A stretch of 20,383 nt of DNA from an uncultured Desulfuromonadales bacterium (GCA_947259685.1 CAMYNC010000112.1:1-20383); one strand, 5' to 3'. Shown: positions 1 through 8,062, counted from the stretch's first letter. Notes: generated from the sequence alone by a model not told the origin. A program made the numbers and translations.

Positions 1-1
1 C

Positions 2-28
2 GGCCGGGGAGAATGTTTCTCCCCGGCC
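2..28. terminator. GC-rich hairpin, probable terminator of a gene left of the window
   Basis: Bases 2-13 and 17-28 form a perfect 12-bp stem (GGCCGGGGAGAA with its complement) around a 3-base loop. No long T-run follows on the plus strand (CGAGGTCTTCTCT), so this is a hairpin with only a weak U-tract. Its place just before a chemoreceptor gene, with no gene on its left in view, suggests it ends an upstream transcript. Direction cannot be settled from the window. Confidence 0.45.
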
Positions 29-53
29 CGAGGTCTTCTCTACAGGGTCGCAG

Positions 54-2237
54 ATGAAGCTCAACTCAATCGCTTTCCGCATTAACGGTGGTTTCCTGGC
101 GCTGATCGTTCTCCTTCTGGTGCTGGGTGGCCTGTCTCTGTATGCCGTCAGTTCCATGACCGACAGTATGGTTGAGCTGAATGCTGGTATGAACGCGGTG
201 CGCAGCGACCTGCAAAGCGCCACCGAGCAGATGAGCGGTCTGGAGGACAGCGTCGAAATTCTGCAAAAGAGTGAGGCTGAGTTTGCCAAGCTGCGTGACA
301 TGCAGCAGGACTTGCAGCAGAGCCGCCAGGCGACGGAGAATATCGGTATCGGCCTTGGCGAGATCGAAACCAGCTTTGCCGGTCAAAGTGCGGCACTCAA
401 TGGTGTCGGTGCCAATGTGGCGACGATCAGCGCCGGCCTGCGCTCGGTCTCCGGGGAGACCCAGCAGCTGATTCAGAATGCCGAGGCGATCAACGCTCTG
501 GTGCTGCAGACCTATATCGGATTTTTCAACTACCTCAACGAATATGTCGCCGATGTCGACCGGGCGCTAACGCAGATCGACGAGATCAAACAGCGCCTGG
601 CGACCGTCAGTGAGGTGCTGGGGGAGCAGGTTGCGGAGGATGCCGCGCTGGTCAAGCGGATCAGCAAGGCCCTGCGCCGCTACGGTCGTTATATGCGCGA
701 CCTGGGGGAAACCACCAGCACTACCCAGATCACCGAATTAAAAGTGCCGCTGATCGATTGGGGGGGGCAGATCATGGCCGATGCCCAGCTGCTGCGGGAA
801 CGGGCCTGGGCGATCGCCGGAGAGCAGACGCAGAAGGCCCTGACCGCTGCCGGCGAGGCCGAAACAGAGGTTGAGCAGGCGGTAGCCGCGAGCGCAGCAG
901 CCGGCGAGGTGTTAAATTATTCGGTGACCCTGGCGCGTGACGCCAGCGGCCAGATCGGCGAACTGACGATCGGTCTGACGACGGCGATCCAGGGGGTCGA
1001 TAAGAGCCTTGCCGAGGTCCCCAAGGCGATTTCCGGAGCCACCGAATCGCTTGGCGGAGTGCGCAAATCGATGCAGGTGGTCAACGCGGCGATGGCCCAG
1101 GCGGATGAGTCTGTCACCGCCAGCAATCAGCTGAAAATGTTGATGCTTTCGGTCTGCGCTTTGGCCGTTCTGATCGGTCTCGGCATCACTATTCTGGTTC
1201 AGCGGGGGCTGGTCGTTCCCCTGGTCCGTTTCACCAACGGCCTGCACCGGGCAGCCAGCAACGACCTGACCGTGCAGATCAGCGCCAAGGGCACCAGCGG
1301 CGAGCTGCGTGCACTGATCGAAGGGATGAATAATCTGATCCAGACCTTCGGCGGTAGCGTCGGGGGGATGAACCAGCTGGCCGACCGGGTCTTTGTCAGT
1401 GCCCAGCGGCTGGATGAGATTGCCCAAGACCTGGCGACCATGGTCGAGGCACAGCGCAACCATGCAACCGACATCGCGACAGCCACCAACGAATTGACTG
1501 CGACCACCCACACCATTGCCGTCAACTCGGAACAATCGAAGGAACAGGCCGACAAAGCAGCCCTGCTGGTGACTTCCGGCGGGCAGGTGGTGTCAGAGCT
1601 GCATGGTCTCTCAGAGGAAATCTCCTTATCGCTTGATGGTGCGACCAATGAGATTCGTATGCTGGCGGAAGATTCAAAGAAGGTTGATGCGGTGATGAAT
1701 ATCATCAAGGAGATCGCCGATCAGACCAACCTGCTGGCGATCAATGCGGCCGTTGAGGCGGCGCGCGCCGGTCAGCATGGGCGTGGTTTTGCCGTGGTCG
1801 CTGATGAGGTCCGTAATCTGGCCACCAAAACGGCTCAGTCTACCGACCGGGTCGCCGATCTGATCAGCAATCTGCAGCAGCGCATCGAACCAACGGTCCT
1901 CGAAGTTAAGAGCTGCAGCGAGAAATCGAACCTAGAACGGCAAAAAACCGGGCAGGTGTCATCTCAGCTCTCTGAAATCAGTCTGGCAATGACCTCCTTG
2001 ATTCAACAGGCGGCAGAAATTGCCACTGGAACCCGAGAGCAGGATAAGGCCTTTCCGGCCATCGCTGCGCGCATCGAGGACATTCATCAGATCTCCTCTC
2101 TGACCAGCGAACAGATGCACGATATCGGTGATCAGGTGGCCGGTTTGGTTGGACTGGCGGAGGATCTGCGGCAAAAGATTGCTAAATTCAAGCTGGTGCC
2201 CCCAGCCCAGATCGCGAATGCCTCAAAACGCACCTGA
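54..2237 (+). CDS. Methyl-accepting chemotaxis protein (membrane chemoreceptor)
   Basis: A 727-residue transducer that should sense a signal outside the membrane and control the CheA-CheW kinase complex. A first membrane segment (about residues 12-33) is followed by a long, mostly helical periplasmic region (about 34-357) rich in Ala, Gln and Glu, then a second membrane segment (about 360-383), a HAMP linker (about 384-436) and a cytoplasmic coiled-coil signalling domain. The kinase-control tip is clear at about 549-590 ([20 protein letters not shown], then [15 protein letters not shown]), the most conserved stretch of the family. The large sensor region is helical rather than Cache- or PAS-like, so the ligand cannot be guessed. 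No CheR-binding pentapeptide is visible at the C-terminus. The Shine-Dalgarno sequence is weak (AGGG before GTCGCAG-ATG). It is apparently monocistronic and not linked to che genes here. Confidence 0.96.
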   Translation: MKLNSIAFRINGGFLALIVLLLVLGGLSLYAVSSMTDSMVELNAGMNAVRSDLQSATEQMSGLEDSVEILQKSEAEFAKLRDMQQDLQQSRQATENIGIGLGEIETSFAGQSAALNGVGANVATISAGLRSVSGETQQLIQNAEAINALVLQTYIGFFNYLNEYVADVDRALTQIDEIKQRLATVSEVLGEQVAEDAALVKRISKALRRYGRYMRDLGETTSTTQITELKVPLIDWGGQIMADAQLLRERAWAIAGEQTQKALTAAGEAETEVEQAVAASAAAGEVLNYSVTLARDASGQIGELTIGLTTAIQGVDKSLAEVPKAISGATESLGGVRKSMQVVNAAMAQADESVTASNQLKMLMLSVCALAVLIGLGITILVQRGLVVPLVRFTNGLHRAASNDLTVQISAKGTSGELRALIEGMNNLIQTFGGSVGGMNQLADRVFVSAQRLDEIAQDLATMVEAQRNHATDIATATNELTATTHTIAVNSEQSKEQADKAALLVTSGGQVVSELHGLSEEISLSLDGATNEIRMLAEDSKKVDAVMNIIKEIADQTNLLAINAAVEAARAGQHGRGFAVVADEVRNLATKTAQSTDRVADLISNLQQRIEPTVLEVKSCSEKSNLERQKTGQVSSQLSEISLAMTSLIQQAAEIATGTREQDKAFPAIAARIEDIHQISSLTSEQMHDIGDQVAGLVGLAEDLRQKIAKFKLVPPAQIANASKRT

Positions 2238-2305
2238 AAGAAGCAGAAACGGCCCCTGATCTGATCCCCTCATGTGCCCTGAATGCGCTACCTTTGCAAC
2301 TAAAT

Positions 2306-2335
2306 TTGTGGTCCCGACCCTTCTGGGGGTATACT
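2306..2335 (+). promoter_or_regulatory. Candidate sigma-70 promoter for the DUF4126 gene
   Basis: TTGTGG (2306-2311) and TATACT (2330-2335) are separated by 18 bases and lie 57 bases before the next start codon. The -10 element is good, the -35 moderate. Seen by eye only. Confidence 0.45.
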
Positions 2336-2391
2336 GAAACAGGATTTGTCAAGAAACTGGTCATTTCAGGCTCCTGAATGAAAGGTGCGCT

Positions 2392-3081
2392 ATGGAACAA
2401 TTGGATCAGATCACCACGATTATCGCTTTGAGTATGGGCGTGGCCTGGGCAAGCGGCATTAATCTGTATGCTGCCATTCTGGTGTTGGGACTGCTCGGAG
2501 CATCTGGGAATATGGTCCTGCCGCCCGACCTGCAGATTCTTATGAACCCCCTGGTTCTGTTTGCTGCCGGCGCCATGTATCTAGTTGAATTTACTGCGGA
2601 CAAGGTCCCGGGCGTGGACAACTCCTGGGATACGCTGCATACTTTTATAAGAATTCCGGCCGGGGCAGCTCTGGCGGCTGGGGCCGTTGGCGAGATGGAT
2701 CCGGCGGTTTCCCTGGCGGCAGCGCTGGTCGGTGGAAGTCTTGCCGCTGGTGCCCATGCGACCAAGGCCGGCACCCGGGTTTTAATCAATACATCGCCAG
2801 AGCCGTTCAGTAATTGGATGGCCTCAATAACCGAAGACGTTGTGGTTGTCGCTGGCCTCTTGACGGCCCTGCATTATCCGCTGCTCTTTTTGGTTTTGCT
2901 CGCGGTCTTCGTTGTCTTGATGGTTTGGGTGCTGCCGAAGATCTGGCGGGGCGTCAAGCTGGTTTTCACAGCTCTGGTCAACTTTTTCTCAGGTGGCCGT
3001 AAGGGGCCACCGGCACCACCAAGGTTGAAATTGCCCGACTCCTTTCCCGAACTTCCGGAGAACGGCGGCAAATTGAATTGA
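2392..3081 (+). CDS. DUF4126 family membrane protein
   Basis: A 229-residue integral membrane protein matching the DUF4126 family, whose function is unknown. The N-terminal segment with SMGVAWASGINLYAAILVLGLLG is characteristic. It is followed by a second hydrophobic segment ending in the conserved VEFTADKVPGVDNSWDTLHTFIRIPAGA stretch, Ala/Gly-rich helices, an ATKAGTRVLINTSPEPFSNW motif, and a last long hydrophobic segment (about 150-190). The C-terminus is a basic, Pro-rich cytoplasmic-looking tail. The start is supported by AAAGGTG four bases before the ATG. It is a single-gene unit: its own candidate promoter lies upstream and a strong hairpin terminator follows within 13 bases. No neighbour suggests a specific role. 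Confidence 0.9.
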   Translation: MEQLDQITTIIALSMGVAWASGINLYAAILVLGLLGASGNMVLPPDLQILMNPLVLFAAGAMYLVEFTADKVPGVDNSWDTLHTFIRIPAGAALAAGAVGEMDPAVSLAAALVGGSLAAGAHATKAGTRVLINTSPEPFSNWMASITEDVVVVAGLLTALHYPLLFLVLLAVFVVLMVWVLPKIWRGVKLVFTALVNFFSGGRKGPPAPPRLKLPDSFPELPENGGKLN

Positions 3082-3093
3082 ATTGACACAAAA

Positions 3094-3125
3094 AAGGCCG
3101 GAAAGCAGAGTTGCTTTCCGGCCTT
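3094..3125. terminator. Bidirectional rho-independent terminator
   Basis: An almost perfect 14-bp stem (AAGGCCGGAAAGCA, then its complement after a GAGT loop) is flanked by A-rich sequence on the left and TTAAATTTTC on the right. It lies between the convergent DUF4126 gene and the small GSU3473-type gene and could serve both. Confidence 0.9.
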
Positions 3126-3146
3126 AAATTTTCAATTGCTTTTGTT

Positions 3147-3368
3147 CTAGAAGGAGTGGGCAAAATTTGGCAGAGGGGTTTGCTGGTGCATCCGCCGATC
3201 CTGGCCATTAAAGCCAGCGCGTCTCAGGTGCCGTACCGGATCAACACCGACCACGGCCCAATCATTGTTGCGTTGAAACATCTGCACTTCACCCATGTGC
3301 AACAGAATGTCGAGAAATTTTTGTGTTACCAGATCCTCAGTTCCATCTTTGTAAATGACCCGAATCAT
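3147..3368 (-). CDS. GSU3473-type small protein
   Basis: A 73-residue protein, MIRVIYKDGTEDLVTQKFLD... with ...NNDWAVVGVDPVR. It resembles the small GSU3473 family known from Geobacter and relatives, which share the pattern MIRVxYKxG...LDxLI...F.RxxGWAxxGxDPxR; its function is unknown. The start was moved eight codons inside the longest reading frame because AAGGAG (minus strand, 3383-3378) lies nine bases before this ATG and the family begins at MIRV. The C-terminal tail (about 20 residues after GQDRR) is poorly conserved in appearance. The gene faces the DUF4126 gene and shares the terminator with it. The function call is from pattern memory only. Confidence 0.75.
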   Translation of the reverse strand: MIRVIYKDGTEDLVTQKFLDILLHMGEVQMFQRNNDWAVVGVDPVRHLRRAGFNGQDRRMHQQTPLPNFAHSF

Positions 3369-3392
3369 CGACCCCATCTCCTTTCTGAACAA

Positions 3393-3678
3393 TATGGATT
3401 TAGAAAGAAAAGCATATTTATGGCAGATTGCAAGCGGAATGCAGTATACATTATTTTTTCCCTGAATGGGAGACTAAAGCGCAGAGATAATGTGGGTATT
3501 TGTCGTATTTAAGGACAATAAAGCCAAAAGTTGAGGTGGGAAAGCGGAGCCAGGTAGCTGGAAATAACAGATTAGGTATGGGCCACTGCAGATCAGGTCG
3601 AATTTAATATTTTACTGCTAATTTAGGACAGTTTATATCTGCCCTGGAAGGCGATGCACAGACAGCGGACAAACAATG
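3393..3678. other. Intergenic region with no recognised gene
   Basis: AT-rich sequence between the start of the GSU3473-type gene and the tRNA terminator. It must contain the promoter of the minus-strand small gene, but I do not see a clean -35/-10 pair. No reading frame has family-like sequence, and no riboswitch motif was recognised. Confidence 0.5.
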
Positions 3679-3706
3679 AGGGCTTGTAGATACCTCTACA
3701 AGCCCT
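3679..3706 (-). terminator. Terminator of tRNA-Thr
   Basis: Perfect 11-bp inverted repeat (AGGGCTTGTAG / CTACAAGCCCT) with a 6-base loop, followed on the minus strand by the T-rich CATTGTTTGT. It lies ten bases past the CCA end of the tRNA gene. Confidence 0.8.
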
Positions 3707-3715
3707 TGTGGATTA

Positions 3716-3791
3716 TGGAGCCGCTGATCGGAGTTGAACCGACTACCTGATCATTACGAGTGAACTGCTCTACCAAATGAGCTACAGCGGC
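3716..3791 (-). tRNA. tRNA-Thr (anticodon CGT)
   Basis: A 76-base cloverleaf on the minus strand: acceptor GCCGCTG paired with CAGCGGC, encoded discriminator T and CCA, D-arm GCTC/GAGC with GG in the loop, anticodon loop CTCGTAA (anticodon at 3756-3758), and T-arm GTCGG/CCGAT with loop TTCAACT. The anticodon CGT reads ACG (Thr). The anticodon stem GTTCA/TGATC has a T-T mismatch at its second pair (28:42), and the T-stem closes with a G-T pair, so the molecule is slightly degenerate but otherwise complete. Confidence 0.9.
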
Positions 3792-4008
3792 GAAGAGGCT
3801 TGAATATTTACCTTAAATTTTTTGACGAGTCAATCAGAAGTCTCGGCATATCACCAAGTTCAAGCCGCTCTGCTAAACGGTTAACTCCATTCGTCAACCG
3901 CAAGCCGAGGATGGCTCTGCTGCGACTGCAACTGACTCCCATAGGGTATCGACAGCGGAGCCCTTGCCCCTGGGTAAATAGCTGTTATCTTTAATGGAGG
4001 AGGTCGCC

Positions 4009-4095
4009 ATGTCCCTGGGTAACCTGTTTTCCGCGAGCTGTCCATTGCACTGTAGATCTGTGCCGGGGGCAGCTCGTTTAGTTTTTCTGATTTGA
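4009..4095 (+). CDS. Possible 28-residue leader peptide upstream of the TIR gene
   Basis: A short reading frame, MSLGNLFSASCPLHC... ending LVFLI, begins six bases after a near-perfect Shine-Dalgarno sequence GGAGGAGG (3996-4003), stronger than that of most genes in the window. Its stop codon TGA (4093-4095) abuts the ribosome-binding site of the TIR gene, a layout that permits coupled translation. The peptide resembles nothing I know. The ORF encloses a terminator-like hairpin (4034-4076), which fits a regulatory leader better than a protein with its own job. Expression is inferred, not shown. Confidence 0.4.
   Translation: MSLGNLFSASCPLHCRSVPGAARLVFLI
4034..4088 (+). promoter_or_regulatory. 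Attenuator-like hairpin with T-run before the TIR gene
   Basis: CGAGCTG (4034-4040) pairs with CAGCTCG (4070-4076), and an adjacent CC/GG can extend the stem. The long loop is about 25 bases. TTTAGTTTTTCT follows immediately. The structure lies wholly inside the 28-codon leader ORF, so a translating ribosome would disrupt it. Energy was not computed. Confidence 0.4.
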
Positions 4096-4105
4096 GGTGA
4101 CGGCC

Positions 4106-5323
4106 ATGAAAAAACCTGTTGCACAAGGGCGTATTTTCCTCAGTTATCGCCGTGAAGACAGTTCCGGCTATGCTGGCCGCTTATTCGATCATATCAAGAA
4201 TCATTTTGGCGAAGATCGGGTTTTTATGGATATTTCCAATATCGAGCCGGGCACAGACTTTGTCGATTCGATCGAAAAAGCGCTCGGTACCTGTGATGCG
4301 TTTCTGGTGTTGATCGGCAGGAACTGGCTCGATTGTCGCGATGCCAAGGGGGAGCGCCGGCTGGACAACCCGGATGATTTTATCCGTATAGAAACCAGTA
4401 CTGCCTTGAAGAGGGATGTGCGGGTTTTTCCGATTCTGGTCAAGGGGGCGGAAATGCCCACGGCCGCAGACTTGCCGGTCGATATGGCAAAACTGGCACG
4501 ACGTAACGCCCATGAGCTGAGCGATCAGCGCTGGGAATTCGATTGCAATGAACTGCTCCAGGTGCTTGAAACCATCGTCGGACCTGCGTTGCAGCCAAAA
4601 CCGGATGAGACTGAGGAACAAAAAACCAGCTCAGGAAAAAAGAATATCAAAGCGATTATCAGCTTGGCCCTTTCCGCCCTGGCGATCTTTGGTCTGGCGA
4701 CTGAAGGGATTGAAGACAGCGATGCCTTGGTCGGGGCGATCGCCTTGGTGGTGGTGGCGTTGATCCTCGGAGTGGTCGGGCTTTACGATGTGAAAATGAA
4801 AAAAGCCGGGGGGCGTGGACTGGCGATCAGCAGTATCGTTGCCTCGGTGCTGGTGACCCTGATGCTGGTCGGGCAGTTGCCTTCGGAACCGGTGGCGATT
4901 CATTCAACGCTGTCAGAACCGATAATGGCCCAAGGGAGTGGCGAAGGCACCGTAAAGGACCAGCCGGCTGCCAGTGTCAAGCCGCCGACTGCGACCAGCG
5001 CCCCCCCGCCGGCAACACCGGCAAAGCAGTATGCTCCGATCGGCGGCAACTGGCAGGGAAGTGACGGCATGATCTATATCATTCAACAGCGTGGCCGCCA
5101 GGTCAGTGTCTTAGGGCTGAACACCTTTGGAGCGCAGGTGATGACCGGCCAGGGCGTTTTTACCAGCACTGACAGGGTCCAGTTCGAATATTCTTTAGCT
5201 GATGGGAGCTACGGAGAATCGACCCTGCAGGTTGTCGCTAATGGCCAGCAGATGAACGGCAGCTTTACCAATCATGCTACCGGACTGTTCGGCCAGATTG
5301 TGCTCAGCCGCGCAACTTACTAA
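4106..5323 (+). CDS. Membrane-anchored TIR-domain protein
   Basis: A 405-residue protein from this ATG; a GTG three codons upstream is possible, but GAGGTGA lies at the right distance for 4106. Residues 9-157 are a bacterial TIR domain: RIFLSYRREDSSGYAGRLFD, VFMDI, FLVLIGRNWLD, then DDFIRIETSTAL. Glu96 is in the position of the catalytic glutamate of NAD-cleaving TIR enzymes. Three hydrophobic segments follow (about 181-198, 208-227 and 238-256), then a Pro/Ala/Thr-rich linker (about 280-312) and a C-terminal, beta-rich domain (about 313-405, GGNWQGSDGMIYII...). A cytoplasmic NAD hydrolase with an extracytoplasmic sensor tail is a plausible reading. It stands alone: no Thoeris, CBASS or other known defence partner is adjacent. 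It may be a stress, envelope or defence effector; the role is inference. Confidence 0.88.
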   Translation: MKKPVAQGRIFLSYRREDSSGYAGRLFDHIKNHFGEDRVFMDISNIEPGTDFVDSIEKALGTCDAFLVLIGRNWLDCRDAKGERRLDNPDDFIRIETSTALKRDVRVFPILVKGAEMPTAADLPVDMAKLARRNAHELSDQRWEFDCNELLQVLETIVGPALQPKPDETEEQKTSSGKKNIKAIISLALSALAIFGLATEGIEDSDALVGAIALVVVALILGVVGLYDVKMKKAGGRGLAISSIVASVLVTLMLVGQLPSEPVAIHSTLSEPIMAQGSGEGTVKDQPAASVKPPTATSAPPPATPAKQYAPIGGNWQGSDGMIYIIQQRGRQVSVLGLNTFGAQVMTGQGVFTSTDRVQFEYSLADGSYGESTLQVVANGQQMNGSFTNHATGLFGQIVLSRATY

Positions 5324-5332
5324 GAAATAACT

Positions 5333-6515
5333 TTAGGAGGCGGTCTCAGCTGACTTGCTGCCGCGGGGCAAAAGCAGCGAAAAACCGCCAGCCAACAGCA
5401 CAAAGCCGACCGATACCCAGAGGCAGCCCACCAGCCCGGCCAGTTGAAAAACGATTCCGGAGATTAAGGTCCCAACCAGCCGTCCTGCCGCATTGGCCAT
5501 ATAGTAAAAGCCTACATTCAAGGCGGTCTGGTCGGCTTCCGAGTAAGCCAGAATTAGGTAGGAATGAAGCGATGAATTGATTGCGAAGATCACCCCGAAT
5601 AGCGCTAGCCCGGCAACGACGGTTAGCCAGGGGGGGGCACCCAAAGCCACACCGATGGCGATCAGGGCGGTGATTCCGGCCAGGCTAAAGGCTCCAATGC
5701 TAGCCGTTCCGCCACCTGGGGTACCGGCCAGCAGTTTGTTCAGCAAGCCTGGCGCCAGCGCCTGTACTCCGCCATAGCCGATCACCCAGAGGGCCAGAAA
5801 ACCGCCGACCCGGGTGTGGCTCCAACCAAGATTGGCCGAAAGAAAAACCGGCAGGCCGACCACAAACCAGATATCCCGCGAGCCGAACAGAAACAACCTG
5901 GCTGCCGCAAGCAGATTGATCGCGCGACTTTTCGAGAGGATGGCGCTGAACTTGGTTTTTTTCTGGGCTATGCCGATTTCGCGTGGCAGGGAAAGCAACG
6001 TTGCCAGCAGCACCAGAGCCAGCCCACTGGCCATCAACAACAGTGCAGCGCGGAAGCCCAGCGTTGACAGCAGCAGGCCGCCAAGGAAAAAGCCAATTCC
6101 CTTGAGGGCGTTTTTCGATCCAGTCAGCAGGGCCACCCATTTAAACAGAGCACCGTCCGCCTGTGCTGGGATTAATACCTGAATGGCGCTTTTGCTGCTC
6201 ATTTTTGGCAGGTCTTTGGCGATCCCTGACAATGCCTGTAGGCCCATGACGTAGCAGAGCTGCAAGTGCCAGCACCTGCAGCGCTAAACCGTTGAATAGG
6301 GTGACTTTCAGCCCCAGCTGCGAGCCAACCCAACCGCCGATCAGGTTGGTGACGATTCCGAAGAATTCGTAGAGCAGAAATAGAAAAGCGATCTGCACCG
6401 GTGAATAGCCGAGTTGATGGAAGTGCAGCAGCACCAGCATCCGCAGGGCTCCGTCGGTGAGGGTGAAGCCCCAGTAGGCCGCGGTAACAAGGGTGTAGTT
6501 TTTGATGCCAGTCAT
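5333..6515 (-). pseudogene. arsJ: arsJ, organoarsenical efflux MFS transporter, broken by frameshift
   Basis: ArsJ exports 1-arseno-3-phosphoglycerate made by the adjacent GAPDH, giving arsenate resistance. The reading frame is split. The N-terminal piece (6515 to about 6260) reads MTGIKNYTLVTAAYWGFTLTDGALRML...LLYEFFGIVTNLIGGWVG...LALQVLALAAL and then loses homology. The C-terminal piece, in another frame from about 6265 to 5333, reads CYVMGLQALSGIAKDLPKMSSKSAIQVL...LFKWVALLTGSKNALKGIGFFLGGLLLSTLGF. From memory of intact ArsJ, roughly a dozen residues between these pieces are missing, so this is an out-of-frame deletion rather than a one-base slip. The break lies at a repeated TGCAG-N2-TGCT sequence. 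Everything downstream is well preserved, so the damage is recent or an assembly error. It is the last gene of the arsR-GAPDH-arsJ operon and converges on the TIR gene nine bases away. Confidence 0.85.
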
Positions 6516-6572
6516 ATTGTCATGCTTAGGGGGGAACCTTGTGTTCGCCCTTGTTGTCAGAGGGTTAAAGCC

Positions 6573-6594
6573 GGACGAACTGATAGGTTCGTCC
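6573..6594. other. Intercistronic hairpin between GAPDH and arsJ
   Basis: GGACGAAC and GTTCGTCC form a perfect 8-bp stem with a 6-base loop directly after the GAPDH stop codon. On the minus strand it is followed by GGCTTTAACCC, without a real T-run, so it looks more like an mRNA-stability or partial-attenuation hairpin than a full terminator. Confidence 0.5.
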
Positions 6595-7599
6595 CTATAA
6601 GCTCAAGGCCACCTTTTGGCACAATTCCATCATCCGGTTGGCATAGCCCATTTCATTGTCGTACCAGATAAACAGCTTCAATTGTTTGCCATCGACGACC
6701 ATGGTGCTAGGGGCATCGACAATCGCCGAGCGGGGATCGCTTTTGAAGTCGATGGACACCAGCGGCCGTTCCTCGATACCGAGAATCCCTTGCAGATATG
6801 TCTCCGCTGCGCTATGGAACAGCTGGTTGACCTCTGCGGCGGTGACCTCGCGCTGCATTTCGAAGACGGCATCGGTCAGCGAACCGGTCAGCAGCGGCAC
6901 CCGTACCGCGTGGCCGTTCAATTTTCCTTTCAGTTCCGGATAGATTAGGGTGATGGCGGTCGCACTGCCAGTGGTGGTGGGGATCAGCGACATACTCGCC
7001 GCTCTTGAACGGCGCAGGTCATTGTGGGGGGCATCGATGACCACCTGAGTATTGGTGGCGTCGTGAATAGTGGTAATCACGCCATGTTCGATGCCGATCT
7101 TTTCGTGCAGGACTTTAACCACCGGGGCCAGGCAGTTGGTGGTGCAGCTTGCTGCCGTCAGCAGATGATGTTGATTCGGATTGTACCGGTGATCATTGAC
7201 CCCCATGACGATATTCAATGCTCCCTGTTTGACCGGCGCAGCGACGATCACCTTTTTCACGCCACGCTCGAAGTAGGGCTGCAACCGCTCGGTGGTGCGG
7301 AACTTCCCGGATGACTCGATGACGATATCAATGCCCAATTCAGTCCAGGGGACCTCGTCGGGGCTGGCATGCTCGCTGAAGCTGATAGTTTTGCCGTCGA
7401 TCGACAGCGACTTCCCATCCTGCTCGATCGAATGATCCCAGCGACCGTGAACTGAGTCGAATTCCAGCAAGTGAGCGGCACATTCTGCGCCCCCTTTGAT
7501 TTCGTTGATGTGGACAATCTCAAATTCAGACCAGTCCCAGGCCGCGCGCAGTGCTAAACGTCCCATGCGGCCGAAGCCATTTATTCCTACCCGGATCAT
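6595..7599 (-). CDS. gap: ArsJ-associated glyceraldehyde-3-phosphate dehydrogenase
   Basis: A full-length 334-residue GAPDH. The NAD-binding [10 protein letters not shown] (residues 5-14) and catalytic SCTTNC with Cys152 are present, and His179 lies in [10 protein letters not shown]. In operons with arsJ this enzyme uses arsenate in place of phosphate to make 1-arseno-3-phosphoglycerate, which ArsJ exports. The pairing with arsJ and an ArsR repressor identifies this copy as the arsenate-resistance type rather than the glycolytic one. AAGGAG lies six bases before the ATG. It is transcribed behind arsR (27-base gap) and ahead of the broken arsJ. If arsJ is truly inactive, the arseno-product would break down inside the cell and the pathway would not protect. 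Confidence 0.95.
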   Translation of the reverse strand: MIRVGINGFGRMGRLALRAAWDWSEFEIVHINEIKGGAECAAHLLEFDSVHGRWDHSIEQDGKSLSIDGKTISFSEHASPDEVPWTELGIDIVIESSGKFRTTERLQPYFERGVKKVIVAAPVKQGALNIVMGVNDHRYNPNQHHLLTAASCTTNCLAPVVKVLHEKIGIEHGVITTIHDATNTQVVIDAPHNDLRRSRAASMSLIPTTTGSATAITLIYPELKGKLNGHAVRVPLLTGSLTDAVFEMQREVTAAEVNQLFHSAAETYLQGILGIEERPLVSIDFKSDPRSAIVDAPSTMVVDGKQLKLFIWYDNEMGYANRMMELCQKVALSL

Positions 7600-7626
7600 T
7601 TATTGCTCCTTGAGTTGACGTGGCAT

Positions 7627-7968
7627 TCAACAGGTTTTTGTCTTTTGCGTAGTGCGGCGTTCCAACACTGCACGGTCCCGCAGGCACTGTGGTAGGGCCG
7701 CAAGTTGCTGCTGGAGCAGCTCGAGCAGCAGCTGCTGAAAATCGTCCAGATCTTTCTGCAATTGGTAATACATCCAAACCCCTTCCCGTCGGTCACTGAT
7801 CAGCCCGCAATTTCGCAGATAAGCCAGATGCCGCGAAACGGTCGATTGCGGCAGGTCAAGAAGCTCCACCAGATCGCAGACACAGAGTTCTCCGCTAGAG
7901 AGCAGATTGATGATCCGCAGGCGGATCTCTTCGGAAAGTGCTTTAAAAAGTTGGGCGGTTACTTTCAT
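7627..7968 (-). CDS. arsR: ArsR-family arsenic-responsive repressor
   Basis: A 113-residue winged-helix repressor. The start was placed at MKVTAQLFKALSEEIRLRII, because the longer upstream frame has no family similarity. The metal-sensing motif ELCVCDL (Cys29 and Cys31) sits at the head of the DNA-binding helix as in classical As(III)/Sb(III) sensors, followed by the recognition helix LPQSTVSRHLAYLRNCGLI and the wing REGVWMYYQL. Cys54 or the C-terminal Cys113 might supply a third thiol ligand. It heads the arsR-GAPDH-arsJ operon and is divergent from the Fur-family gene. No good Shine-Dalgarno precedes the ATG, and the predicted -10 ends only seven bases upstream, so the message may be leaderless. 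Confidence 0.93.
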   Translation of the reverse strand: MKVTAQLFKALSEEIRLRIINLLSSGELCVCDLVELLDLPQSTVSRHLAYLRNCGLISDRREGVWMYYQLQKDLDDFQQLLLELLQQQLAALPQCLRDRAVLERRTTQKTKTC

Positions 7969-7974
7969 TCGATC

Positions 7975-8004
7975 TTTATATCCGGATAAGCAGATGGTTT
8001 GCAA
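7975..8004 (-). promoter_or_regulatory. Candidate arsR promoter with palindromic operator
   Basis: On the minus strand TTGCAA (8004-7999) and TATAAA (7980-7975) are 18 bases apart. The spacer holds the perfect 10-bp palindrome TATCCGGATA (7979-7988), which runs into the -10. This is where a repressor such as ArsR would block polymerase. Site assignment is inferred from position and symmetry. Confidence 0.55.
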
Positions 8005-8030
8005 GTGGTGAAAATTTCTTTTTAGTCTGC

Positions 8031-8059
8031 TTGACAGAGGGTGGATGTCAGGGTATTTA
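8031..8059 (+). promoter_or_regulatory. Promoter of the PerR-like gene
   Basis: A consensus TTGACA (8031-8036) and TATTTA (8054-8059) are separated by exactly 17 bases. The predicted start of transcription, about 8066, falls inside the palindromic box. Confidence 0.7.
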
Positions 8060-8062
8060 TAC

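Noticed and set aside
912..1535. Long minus-strand ORF inside the chemoreceptor gene
   Set aside because: It is a shadow of the well-supported receptor frame, with Gln/His/Gly-rich composition typical of antisense reading.
3111..3512. 133-codon plus-strand ORF
   Set aside because: It begins inside the terminator and runs antisense to the GSU3473-type gene, whose ribosome-binding site and family pattern are clear.
3964..3991. TTGCCC-16-TATCTT promoter before the TIR leader
   Set aside because: It would start transcription inside the GGAGGAGG ribosome-binding site of the leader ORF, so it is inconsistent with the leader being translated.
3393..4105. Genomic island or integrase attachment at tRNA-Thr
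   Set aside because: No integrase gene and no repeated copy of the tRNA 3' end was seen in the window.
3800..4126. ORFs on both strands between tRNA-Thr and the TIR gene
   Set aside because: No family-like sequence, no ribosome-binding sites, and mutual overlap; only the 28-codon leader has a strong Shine-Dalgarno sequence.
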